From contig CANTUV010000008.1 of NCBI GenBank assembly GCA_947685225.1, positions 30,000,001 through 30,064,000 on the forward strand: a DNA stretch of 64,000 nucleotides. Direction: 5' to 3'. This document shows positions 12,650-24,312 of the stretch, one piece after another; positions within the stretch are counted from its first letter, which is position 1, and each line of letters opens with the position of its first letter. The translations under genes were made by a program, and so were the position numbers. The notes under the pieces are model-generated. The model did no database searches. It had not been told where the DNA came from and saw only the letters and a list, made by a program, of their open reading frames with translations. The DNA is from Garcia nutans. Taxonomy: Eukaryota > Streptophyta > Magnoliopsida > Malpighiales > Euphorbiaceae.

Positions 12650-12870
12650 GGCTTCAAGGATTAGGTTTAACCAAGCTTCAAGGGGAACAAAGCATGCTAA
12701 GTATCAACCCAACTTGGCTTCAAGAACCAACCCAACCTAGCTTCAAGGGTTGTAACATCTCAATTAGGCTTCAAGGACTAGACCCAACCAAGCTTCAAGG
12801 GGAGTAAAACATGTTAAACTTCAACCCAACTTGGCTTCAAGGATCAATTCCAACCTAACTTCAAGAGATT
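12650..12870. repeat. CTTCAAGG tandem cassette in LTR B
   Basis: Degenerate units of about 40 bp alternate GGCTTCAAGGA and AAGCTTCAAGGGGA with CCAACC. Related cassettes are in G (50720-50960), C (22420-22540, 29795-29910) and E (63770-63995, opposite strand). Confidence 0.85.
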
Positions 12871-13375
12871 GTTACTAATAGGCATGCCACCAATCAACAA
12901 AACTCTTAAAATAGAATAACACATTAGACACACAATTCATTCATTATTTCATTATCAATTCCATTCTCAATCTTCATTATCAATTAGGCAAACATGCCTC
13001 ATTAAAGTCATTATAGTCAATCACAATGGCTTTATATTCCATCACATCTCAATGCACATTATAGCAATTCATCTTTCAAATACACAATCAATTACATCAT
13101 CATATCCTTCACATTATACATAAAGCATCATTGATATAAACATAACAAAGTACATTATTCATATAATGCAACAATGTAATAATGCAATATTTGTACTTAC
13201 CTCAATAACAATTCACACAACTCTAAACACTTCCTTTTCCAAGATTCTTTTACTTCTTAGATCAATGACAAATCACTTTCTTCAAGACCTAATCCAAACA
13301 TAATAACATACACTTGCTTAGGGATACACATGATATAATCAAGTTAAGAGTTAACTAGGGCAAACTCTAAACATG

Positions 13376-13662
13376 ACACGCTCAACCACACGAGCGTGTC
13401 CCTGACCGTGCCCTAACTCCACAACACAGAAGCTTTTACACGCTCGGAACCACGGGCGTGTCACTGGGCGTGTAATACATTCTGCCTCTCAGAAACATCG
13501 ACACGTACAACAACGTGAGCGTGCTCATGGCCGTGTCAATTCTCCAATCTCACAGTAGCTATGACACGCTCAATAACACGGGCATGTTACGGGTCGTGTC
13601 AATCCTACTGCCACCATCACCATTGACACGCCTAAGAATCTGAACGTGCTCATGGGTGTGTC
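13376..13662. repeat. GACACGC/GCGTGTC array in LTR B
   Basis: Four to five degenerate units of about 62 bp, homologous to the array in A. The truncated 3' LTR keeps only the last part (6208-6265). Confidence 0.85.
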
Positions 13663-14490
13663 AGGCCAAAAACCCAGATTCTGGCCAAAACAACAAAACA
13701 CCCAACAAAACACTTCTTTTCACCAACATCCACTTCAAACAAACTTAACAAAACATACCCAAAAACCATCTTAAAATTACAAAAACACCAAAATAACTCC
13801 ACACCTTCATCAAACACAAATCACAAATATCATCACAAACACTACACACAAATACAACACCATCTCTTCCAACTAACTTACTCTTTTCTTCAATCCATCC
13901 TTAAAATCCACAATCAATCTAATCAAACACTCTTAAACATATCACAATCAAACAACACACCCTTAAATAATCTATCAAACTCAAATACAACTTCAAATAA
14001 GCAAAGAAATCAAAAGAGGACTTACCAAAGTAATGAAACTTCTTGAATCACCAACTTGATCACTTAGATCTTCCTTCAATTTGAGCTTAGAACATTAAAA
14101 TCCTCTCTTGCTCTCTTACTTTCTCTTGTCTTTGGATGAGCCGGCCAACACAATGGAAAAGAAGAAAAGAACATAAAGAAACAAAGTCAAACTTCTCTTT
14201 AAATCTCCATCAAGTATTCCAAAACAAGGAATTACCTAAACACCCTCTTTTAATTTGTTTTAACATCCTTCTTAATCACTTGCCCTCTTTAGTAAATTCA
14301 CAATCAACAAATAAAATATCTTCTTCCCTTGACCACCCATTTGACTTGCATATATGTTATATATATTACCATATATACAACATATACATTCCCTCTAAAC
14401 AATCTTTTCCTTTCCAAAACACATATACATTTGATTCAAATCAAACAACAATTATATCAAAACTTCTAGGGTACACTTTAGGATATTACA

Positions 14491-15724
14491 GGTAGCATCC
14501 CATTATCAATTAGATTTTGGATCTCATGTCTCAACCTCACACATATATCCGTGTCATGCCCTTGCATTTGATGAAACTGACAAAATGCTTTAGTGTCAAA
14601 TTTAGGTGGGAGAGGGTTAGGCAAGGGATGAGGATTTAAGGGTTGTAACAATCCCTTTCTTTGAAGCTTATTGAGAACCTAAGACATCGGTTTCCCCAAT
14701 TTCAAAAATAGTCTCCTTGTTCCTTGGCTAGTAGCAGTAATACTGACTACCTTTTGCATGCTTTGGCTACCACATTGATAGTTTCCTTTCTCGTTCCTTC
14801 TTATTGAAAAACGGTTCTTCTCTCTCTCCCATTCTTCAATTTGCAAACCAGCTTGGAGGAGATCTTTGAAATCACGGATGAGTGTATGAGACATCCTCTC
14901 ACATAGACTAGGCAACACCCCTCTCACAATCATCCTTATTTGATCGGATTCATCGGGCCTCTTCTTGAGCAAAGCGGCCTTGTTTCTCCATCTCTTCACA
15001 TAATCAACAAAATTCTCATTCGACCTTTGCCTAATGGACTCCACTTCCATTAAGGAAACTTCCATCTCGACATTATATCCATATTGCTAGATTAAGGCCT
15101 TGTATAGCAAATCCCAACTCTTTTGCGTTCCATCATCTAAGGTATTGAACTAATTTTGGACAACAGGGTCCAATAAGAGCATGAAGTACCTTAGAGTTTG
15201 AGCTTTAGTAGCTCGGGTAGACTGCATGGCAGTGATATACTGCTTCACATGGAGATGAGGATTTCTGGTTCCATCAAACTTCGTGAAAGATGGCATCTTG
15301 AACTTGTACGGGACTTCTTCATCTAGCTCAAATAATTTGTCAACTTCGGACATTTCTTCGATTTTTAGTTTCTTCTCAAATTTCTTTTTTAAGTTCGCAA
15401 TCATCTTTTCAACATCAGAAGTTTCGATTTTCTCCATAGCTGATCTTTCAACAATCTTCAGTTCTTTTTTCTTCTCTTGAGTATCTTGGTAGTATTGAGC
15501 CCAATCATCATCATCATCAATGATCACCTATTCATCATCAAAAACCACTTCACCAACTTTGGTCTTCCCTTTGTCCTTTGGCTTCTTAGTGCTAGCAGAT
15601 GTCTCGGCATGATTTTCTAAAATTGCATTCAATTCTTCATGGTCTCAGCTAGGGCCACTTTTATTTCTTCCATTTTGGCATTGAGGGCTTCATCCACCAT
15701 TCTTTGAATTTGTTCGGGATCCAT
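14491..15724 (-). pseudogene. Element J gag fragment, broken
   Basis: The start M-D-P-E-Q-I-Q is at 15722-15724. A retrotransposon gag core follows: PSFTKFDGTRNPHLHVKQY (about 15240-15300), QYGYNVEMEV and NENFVDYVKRWRNKAALL (about 14980-15090). Then comes a Cys-His pattern, CQFHQMQGHDTDIC (about 14540-14600), followed by LRHEIQNLIDNGML, typical of Tat/Ogre gag proteins. In-frame stops lie near 15629, 15529, 15150, 15089 and 14679, so this is an old, dead copy. The frame ends where B inserted. Confidence 0.75.
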
Positions 15725-16100
15725 TATTTTTGGTGAGCAAGTGATTGAGTCGTTGCTAGATTCTTCGCTTCCGGCGTAGGTCAGATTGTCGTAAGCTTTT
15801 GAACTATCGTAATCCAGGGTTGTGAGCCAAAAAGGATTAATGATATGAGATAAAAATGTATGCATGTATGCATGCATGCAAAAATAATAAACAAACAAGG
15901 ACAAATAGGACGTTCCTTCCAACCTTATAACATCCACACACGAATGGCTAGTCTCTTTTCTTAGGTATATGGTTAACAAAATACCAACATGGGGAATCTT
16001 GTTTTCTAATATTTCCCTCGGACGTTTCAATCAATAGTTATATTTTCAAAAATGGAAATTAGTTTATAATAATTCCCATTAATTAGGTTTTAATCTATTC
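15725..16100 (-). other. Leader region of element J
   Basis: Non-coding sequence between the gag start and solo LTR I, with a short ATGC-rich run (TGTATGCATGTATGCATGCA, about 15858-15877). No gene seen. Confidence 0.5.
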
Positions 16101-18889
16101 TGTAACACCCCTCCCCGACCTATGAATAAGCCAGGGAGGAATGCTACATCGAGATACGAGCTCTGGTTGTGTCAGCTTACTTAATGTTCCTTATAAAAAT
16201 TTTTACAAAAATTTTGACGGAGTCTCCCTTAAAATTCTAGGTCCCAAGTGTCGACAAAACTGATTTTTCTTATTTTTGAAAAACATTTTGTTTCACAATT
16301 CAACTCAAGCACACTCCTAATAATCCACCCTTATAACCTCAACTACAATCCTGCAAGAAGAATTCACACTTCTATGTTCACAACCCAACTCAATTCAAAA
16401 CCATACAGTTATTATACATTACTAGATTTGCATGCTACATCAAGTTATCTCTTTGTATTGTTCAAATAAGTACATGCCAGTTTCTAATACCAAAATACAA
16501 AATGAAGAGCACCACCTAAGTTTGTTGATGACCGACAGATCGCAGGACTCCTCTGCTCGCTACTGGCTCCTTGCTAATAGCCTACGAGTTTAGAAGAAAC
16601 TAAACTAGCTAAGCATTGCTTAGTGGGTACTTTAACTAATTACGGAAAATAAACAATAAAAGCATAATGAACTTTTAAAAGCAATGAGTCGTATTGAAAT
16701 ATAATATCACAGTAAAAACAATCCACACATGTCATATATTCAGTTATTATCATTTTATCAGTTCGCTCTACAAGGTAATTTGGTAGACTAGCGTATGGTA
16801 AGGAACTAACTAAAACAACTGTATATATATTCTGTGGCTGAGGCCCTAAAAAAATTGCTGACCAAGCCCTGTGAAATCTGTGGCCGAAGCCCTCGGACCG
16901 GAGTCCTATATAACTCGGGCGATTGCCCTATATAACTCGGACCGAAGTCCTATATAGCTCGGGTCGTCACCCTATATAACTCAGACCGAAGCCCTATATT
17001 AAAGCAGCACTGCATATAGTATGATATATCATACCTTTACCCTACTCAGTACTATCCCAGATACCCAGTGGAGCCAAAATTTTAATGCCATTTCTTAATC
17101 GAATATGCATTATACAACTATCGACTTATGTTTCTTATATTTTTTCAACGTGAAATATCATATTTTGTCATTTTTAATAACATATTATGCTCATTTATAT
17201 GCATAAGGAATCAATTGGATTACTTTTGAAAAATGACCAAATGAATATTAGCAAAATGACCATATGAATAGTAAATTCTTGTTTTGGACTCAACTTGATC
17301 CTTATTTTGAAAAATTGTATAAAATAATCTACTTGACTAAAAACTCTAAAATTTTTACAGAATTTAGTTTTACATCTTAAAATCATTCCTTTAAAATTTG
17401 AGATCAAACTGGACACAAAAGCTTGGTCAAGTAGTTCACCCAACCAGACTGCTCCAGTTGCCCTGCATCCTGGCAGCAGTTCTGAATTTTGTGAATTCCG
17501 TAAATTAAATTAAATCAATGTGGTTCCAAATTATTTTTCTCAAATACTAGAATCACTAAAAAACAACATATCCAAAATTCAATTGAATATTATTTTTCTA
17601 AGTTTATTAAAAATCCGGAAACATGGCTGTCTCAGTCAAGGTACCTCCTAGAGCAGGTCTAACAGAAATAATTTTTCCATAATCATAACCATTCTGAATT
17701 CAACTCAAAATATTTTTCCGTCATTCTAGACATATTGAGGCACAAGATATCAAAAATTGACTTCAATAAAATTTTTCTATATTTAATTAAAAATCATACA
17801 AGTCACAGCATTTAACTAATTCTAAAACAGAAAAATTTTAAGAAAATGAACAAACAATTAGTTAAAGTACCAAACCTTGCTTTTTCTTAGTCCTTTATCT
17901 ATATCACTTCCTTTCCTTCCTTGTCTCCTTGATTTCCTATGAAATTTAACATCACATATACAAAGGTAAGAACCCTAGGTATAGACATAGTCTTATCTTA
18001 TGATTTTTCTAATGGTTGCTAGCTTATTTTCACCATTAAACACCATCATTTCTTTCATCAAATCCTTCAAATAATTATTTCTTGAATTTTCTCCAAATCT
18101 AGCTACATGAACCCTAATTTCAATCTCTTAAATTAACCATTAATCCATGAAACTAAAACTAGAGATAGGTTTCTCTTACCTTATAATCTTGTTTGTCACC
18201 AAAATATTCAACCAAAAGCCTTAAACTTTGGCAAAATCACCTCCTTCTTCCTTCTCTTATGGTTTGGACGAGTTCACCATGTAAGAGAGGGCTTTTATAT
18301 TCTTTCCTTAGCTTATTTTGATCCAAATGGCAGCCAAGAGAGGTTAAGATAAGTTGGTGTAAGTGTTGATTTCCCATTGGTACACCTTATGGCAAAAATG
18401 ACCACTTTTAATTGGTCCACTTGCCTTCTTCTTTTATCTATTTATTTGGCAAGCCATTAGGCTTCCTTTTATTCATATTTTGACCCCCCTCAACTTTCTT
18501 GTGCTGTAATTTTATAGTCTAGGGTGTGAAAATACCAAAATACCCTCCAGCGATTAATCGATTGTAACTTTTTAAACCGTGCGTTTTTGGGAAAAATTGA
18601 AACCCACGGTTATGACCCGATTAATCTCGAGAATATTCTTCCGGGGTCGGATATGGGCACTATTAAGAACTTTCGACACTTAATTTTTAAGTTTACATAG
18701 TTGCCCCTAACTTTTGAGAAATTTCCACTTAGGTCCTCGGCCTTTCAAAAAATTACCTTTAGGTCCCGTCGACTTCACGGGCCTCCTTTGCACACTGATT
18801 TTGTTTTTGACTATCTCGAGCCTCTATTTGACCACTTATTTATGTCCTTCTTGCCTAATACTCGACTACCTAAACTTTGGGATGTGACA
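16101..18889 (-). repeat. Solo LTR I (family 2, 2789 bp)
   Basis: Starts TGTAACACCCCTCCCC and ends GGGATGTGACA, the termini of both H LTRs. It is flanked by TATTC (16096-16100) and CATTC (18890-18894), a TSD with one mismatch. No internal domain follows, so it is a solo LTR, presumably left by LTR-LTR recombination. Sense is minus by alignment to H. It has the family 2 double hairpin (16586-16623) and lacks the 90-bp repeats of H. Confidence 0.85.
16885..17000. repeat. TATATA-rich short tandem repeat in LTR I
   Basis: Units of about 23-24 bp combine CTATATAACTCGG or CTATATAGCTCGG with GACCGAAGTC or GTCGTCACC. Homologous arrays are at 38110-38270 and 41560-41670; the first has extra units. 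Confidence 0.85.
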
Positions 18890-21877
18890 CATTCAACCAA
18901 CTATAGTAGCTTTTATACTATATTGGATTAAAACTAAATTAAGAGGTTTATTATAAATAGATTTCTCACTTGAAAAAGTAACTAGTGATTCATGCCAAAA
19001 ACAAGCCTATGATTAATTATTCTTAGTATAAACTAGGCTCACAATTGATTTTTGGTATTTCGTAATTGACCTAAATAATTTACAAGCTCTTTGTAAGAAA
19101 AGGTTAGATAAAAATAATTTTGTTTCTAAGCCCATTGTAAAAAGATTTTAGAAAAAATGGATTTTGGGCTTAGTATTTGGGCCATGAGCAAAAGAATTTT
19201 TTATTTATTTTTAGAAAAGTCTTATGTCCAAAGACCATCTTAAAAAGTTTTGAAAATAGCTTTGGTCTTTTGGATTTTAAAGAAAATTTATTTGAGCTTA
19301 CAATGTACTTAGGTCATATTAGAAAAAGAGCAAACCAAATAAGCCATGATTTAAGCCAAGATAAATTAACCATAGTCAAACAACATGCATTTGGGGTAAA
19401 ACCTAAGGAAAGTAACTAGGCTAATTACTTGAGCTTTAGTCTGTGGGTTAAAAGGCTTAGGTTCCCATAGCAAGTATATACCAAATGGTATGAGGCTATG
19501 AGTGGTTATGCCATGCTCGATCTCCATACCTTGAGTGAAAGTATGGTATCCCTTACATAACATAACACGGGTAACATGGGTGTCCTAACTCACGCACACA
19601 ATGCAATCTAATACGATGCAATGGATAATAACATTATAAGAAAGAATAGAATAATATAAAGACCAACGGAATCAACTTCTCTTATCCCAAGTGGAGTTAC
19701 CACTATGAGCGGAGATTTTCACCCCCACTCCCGGTGGAATGGTTCTTGCGACTTCGGCACTGTTTAGGCTCGGGGCCTTAGAGAACACGAACCTAGGTCC
19801 AGAGAAAATGGAGTCACCACCCGGATGGGTCGGGAAAAAGAAAGGGGTGGATGACTCGGTTTCTAAGGAATCCCCAACCCCCTAATGGGTTCGAAAAGTT
19901 GGGTACGTGTGGGGAAGGTGAGAAATGGCCCAGCACCCCCACAACGCCGGTTCATTGGAACCGACCTCCTTTACAGGTCTTAATATTATAGAATTATTAA
20001 GTATAACAATATTATCCATATTACATGCAACAATTAAAATAAAACATCATTATATTAAAATCAAAGTAATGTCCAAGCAAAATAAATAAATGGACATCCA
20101 TCCGAGGATGGAAACATGTCCTTACATCATTCATGTCTAAACTAAATAGGACACCCACCAAAAGGTAGAAACATGCCCTTTACATTGGTCCAAAATATAA
20201 AAGAAATTTAAATTACATGATATTTAACTAATGAGGTACCCATAAAGTGGAAATATACCTCTTACAACATTTGGAAATCAAAATAAATCGATAGAAGTAA
20301 ATAACCATTCATCATAAATAAATCATTCATCAAAGATATTAAACATCAATCAAAATAGAAAGTAAGCATTCATCCATGATATTAAACAACAATCAAAATA
20401 TATAATAAACATTCATCCATGATAAATTAAATCAATCATTGCAAACAAAATAAATCAAAGCATATAATAAACTACATAATCAAAATAAGGTAAGTAAAGA
20501 TATAAGTTAGGGTTACTGTTTCTCATTTAAAGTTCTTTAATTAATATTTAGAGTTTTGGAATTTATTGGTTTAGGCTACTGTAAGTTTTAAGGGAATTGA
20601 AATGGATTAAGGTTTTATAATTTAAGAGATTGATAAGGTTCTTTGATTAAAAAAATTAGGGTTTGAGGGGTAAAATCATGTAATTAGGGTTTGGATATTA
20701 AAACATTATGTTTATGATTATTAGCTACTGGATTGTTGTTTTTAGGCTTACTGTGTTGAATTTTAATATTTAGATTTATAAGGTTTTAAGGTTCTAAGGA
20801 TTAAGGTTTAGAAAAACTAGGGTTTAAGATTTTAAGGGAATTAGGGTTTAAGAACACTTAGGGTTTAGATTAGCTAGTTTGGGGTTACTGTCTTGATTTT
20901 GGAATTGAAGAAAATAATTTAGAGTTTATAAAGTTTTTGGAAATTGGCATGACGATTTAAGGTTTTTTGGAAATAGAAAATATTTTTTTAGGATTTTTGG
21001 AAATTAAAAGGATCAATTTAGTGTTTTACGGTTTTGGAAAATTTGAAAGCAGATTAGGGTTTTTTGAATTAATAAAACGATTTAAAGTTTTGGAAAGTTG
21101 GAAAGTAGATTAGGGTTTTAAGATTTTGAAGAAATAGATTAGGGTTCTTAGGTTTTACAAGAAACAGAAAAACAATTTTAAGATTTTTGAAAAACAAAGA
21201 AACGAATTAAGGTTTTAAAATCAAAAGAAACAATTTAATGATTGAAGTTACTGTAAGGAAAAAAGAGAGTAGATATTCAAACCTTCGTTTGTTGGTTCCA
21301 CCAAAAATTATTTCTTGGATGAACAAGGACAAAGGCAAGATGGCTGCCTTTGATGGATTGATTGCTTGGTTGCTTATTCTTCTCTCAAAAAGTCCGATCG
21401 TTTTACTGCCAAAGGTTTCTCCAAGTCCGATCATTCCAAAGTTTTTCAGTTGTTCCCCGCTTTTTCTGTGTTTTCTTGGTCTTATTTATAGGAAATTTAT
21501 ATGATTAATTCAAATTGTTTACAGAAACTATCATTAATTAGGAAAAGGAAACCGAAATAAAATTAAATTTGGCTTCGGAAAAAATTGCGTCGGAAAAATT
21601 TTGCTAGCGAAAACTGCGTCGGGCTGCTAGAGCTGCGAGGCAAGGTGCGAGCGTCGGGTGTGCCAGCAAAATTAGCTGCGGGCCATGTCCAACGCTTTCG
21701 GCGATGAATTTTTTCATCGTCGATTTTTCCATCGCGGACTTTTATTTTTATTTATTTGTTTACTTTTATTTTTTATTATTATAAAAAAATAAATACTAAA
21801 ACAAAGATAACACAAAAATTATTTTAGACTAAATAAAATATATTGGATCGGACTGGGTCAAAAATTAAGGGTCTACA
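18890..21877 (-). repeat. Leader and 5' LTR of element J
   Basis: The right edge at 21877 (GGGTCTACA) is clear. The inner LTR edge and primer site could not be placed. The segment 19680-19980 (GAGTCACCACCCGGATGGGT; GGTTCATTGGAACCGACCTC) resembles the conserved R/U5 part of Tat-type LTRs, from my memory of that family. No coding sequence seen. Confidence 0.55.
20510..21240. repeat. Degenerate TTAGGGTTT-rich stretch
   Basis: Many scattered copies of TTAGGGTTT and TAAGGTTTT with GGAAATT spacers, without a fixed period. It lies within the probable J LTR. It resembles plant telomere repeats in composition but is not a tandem telomeric array. Confidence 0.6.
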
Positions 21878-24266
21878 CATATGTATACTTCATTACCAAA
21901 GGTTTATCCAAAACATTTTTGATAGTTTGCGGAATATACATAAATACATGAAAATCAATTTGTACAAAATATAAAATATATACATGCTGGCAGTTTGTCT
22001 TTGATCTTGATATCCACAAATCAACTCTGCACTCAAGGTCTCAAGCCTAGACTCAACTCGGTCTAGACGAACTCTCTGGCTCAATCAAATTTACTCTGTC
22101 ACCTGCGCGATGAATCACAATCGCGCTAAGCCAAAAACTTAGTAGTACAAACTTTGATAACAATATAGTTCAAATGCAATGTTAATGCACAACACATAAG
22201 GATACTATATCTCATAACATTACATTATTATATCTTGATAAATTGCTTAATTGTTCCACAATTCATAATTCACATAAAAGCAAATACAAGCATGGCCCCA
22301 AAAGGGACTAATATGCTATTCAAATTTCAGAGTTACTATTTTGGTCCAAGATAACAACATTTGTCTAGCCCGAAGGCACATCATAATCACAATGAGGATT
22401 ACCTCATATGTAACATACCAACTAGTCTTTAAGGACTAGGCCCAACCCAGCTTCAAGGGTCTGCTACCTCATGTAACACCCCACTAGGCTTCAAGGACCA
22501 AGCCCAATCCAGCTTCAAGGGACCGTTACTTCTTAGGCATGCCGTCAAACACAAAGCTCTAAAAATTGAATAACATAGTAGGCACACAATTTATTCATAT
22601 TTCTCATTATCAATTTCTTTCTCATTGTCACATAATCAAGCTAGGCACATTGTCTTATTTTCTCATCTTTTTCTCACTTTTCTCATTTATTTCAATATCA
22701 ATTCATTAAATTATGTTTTCACATATCTCATCACATTATACCACATTTGTTTTTATTTACAACACATTACCCAATTACCTTGGGTATTTCAACATAATTC
22801 ATAATGTACAAATCATAGCTTATTACGCATGCACCAACAATGTAGTAAGTAACTTAACACATTTTTCAACCAAATGTGTTAAGTCCCAATGTCATGTAAA
22901 TATAAACAATTATTCAAAGTTTATGCTTACCCCTAAAAGCAACAAACACCACTATCAACCTCCTCTTCCAATATATCCCTCAACACTTGGATTAGGGTAA
23001 CTGAAGTCTCTTCAAAGCCTAAACCAAATGTGATTATAAATAATCACTAAGTGATACACTTATAGGTGTAAACAAAACCTCTCAACTCAAGGATAAGAAA
23101 CACAAAGGAAAAATAAGGAAAAGAACTATCTAGGGCAAACACTGCACATGACACGCTCAACAACATGGGCGTGTCAATGACAGTGCCCTAAACTCACAAC
23201 ATAGAAGCTTTGATAAGCTCAGTAGCATGGGCATGTCACTGCATGTATAAATTCTACAACAACACAGCAGCTATGACACGCTCAGTGACATGGGCGTGTC
23301 ACTGCTCGTGTCAATACTACAACATCACAGAAGCTGTGACACGCTCAGTGACATAGGCGTGTCACTACTCATGTCACCAACACTGAAAAATAGAACCATC
23401 GACACGCCCAAAGGCATGGCCGTGCCACTAGGCGTGTCAGGCCAAAAATCCTGATATCCACGCATAATTGCCACATCCAACCATTATCTTTCATTAACCT
23501 TTTCAACTCCATACAAACTCAACCAAATCCATCATTATACCACATAATACTTGTGTAAACATCAAAACAACCCGATTAAAAACTAAAATACACAATCACA
23601 ACCATGACTTCTCTACTCAAAAGTTACACCATCCACAACTCTTACTCTCTTCTCCAAACTTAACCTTTTCTTAAATCCAACCACAAATTCATAGTTAACT
23701 AGACAAAAGAACTTCAAACATACCAAAATCAACCTTAAAAACATACTACATCAAATATCCAATTCACACATACAAACTTTCATGGAAATTCAAGGAAACA
23801 AGCTGGAAACTTACCAAATATGAAGGAAATCCTCAAAACTCCAACTTAAACACTTGAAATCCTTCAATTACTTGAGTTAGCAAGAAGCAAATCTCCTCTC
23901 TTTCCTTTGATGGAGGTGGCCGGCTTCAATGGAGAAAGAAGAAGAAGAAGATAGTCATCCACTCACTCAAACCTACCACTTCTCTTTTAACCACATGAAT
24001 TTTCTCTTTTAATCTCCACCAAGTATATTTATTATTATAATATAATTAACATCAAATATATTCTTCCACTATCCATTAATTAATATTTATTTAAATAATT
24101 AAAATATCATTTGTCCAAGCTAAAATGTTGACTTGTATATGATATGTATATCTTCATATATATATCAAATACACATTTTCCTTTTTCACTTAATTATATA
24201 TATATACTTTTAAATCATTTATTTATTTTTCAAAAATTAATAGTTTCAAAATTTTGGGATATTACA
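21878..24266 (-). repeat. 3' LTR of element C, outer end lost to J
   Basis: Aligns to 29260-31301 plus 34580-34916. Ends GGGATATTACA beside the polypurine tract (24268-24279). It contains a GACACGC array (23147-23440) with a 63-bp period and the bracketed cassette (22321-22568). Confidence 0.9.
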
Positions 24267-24267
24267 A

Positions 24268-24279
24268 TTCTCCCCCTCT
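24268..24279 (-). other. Polypurine tract of element C
   Basis: On the minus strand TAGAGGGGGAGA lies directly next to the 3' LTR. The neighbouring hairpin is decayed (AATTTTATCCTAAAAATT). Confidence 0.8.
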
Positions 24280-24312
24280 ACAAATAAATTTTATCCTAAA
24301 AATTACCTGCTC

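Larger units (their letters stand above)
6203..14490 (-). mobile_element. Element B: Ty3/gypsy chromovirus (Tekay/Del-like), 3' LTR cut by A
   Basis: The most complete coding element in the window. It has a full 5' LTR (11932-14490), primer site, broken gag-pol (7126-11761), polypurine tract and the terminal 877 bp of the 3' LTR (6203-7079). Those 877 bp align without gaps to 13614-14490 with few substitutions, so B is fairly young. On the right it abuts a Tat-like gag at 14491, so B inserted into J; GGTAG is the candidate right TSD. Confidence 0.93.
11932..14490 (-). repeat. 5' LTR of element B (2559 bp)
   Basis: TGTAACACCC ... GGATATTACA termini. It contains the double hairpin (12311-12347), the inverted-repeat-bracketed CTTCAAGG cassette (12588-12914) and the GACACGC array (13376-13662). 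Confidence 0.93.
14491..21877 (-). mobile_element. Element J: Tat/Ogre-like Ty3/gypsy remnant (gag, leader, 5' LTR)
   Basis: A minus-strand element of a different lineage from A, B and C. Element B cuts it at 14491 and its pol lies outside the window. It has a broken gag (14491-15724), a leader interrupted by solo LTR I, and an LTR whose outer edge is GGGTCTACA at 21877 (sense TGTAGACCC). CATAT at 21878-21882 is the candidate right TSD against element C. The Tat/Ogre assignment comes from the gag pattern and the TGTAGACCC start; without pol it is not certain. Confidence 0.7.

Noticed and set aside
17195..17443. Minus-strand frame seen again at 38462-38653 and 41865-42056
   Set aside because: It recurs because it lies in a conserved part of family 2 LTRs. 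It is short, changes ends between copies and lacks protein features.
20510..21240. Interstitial telomere array
   Set aside because: TTAGGG words are scattered with no 7-bp tandem period.
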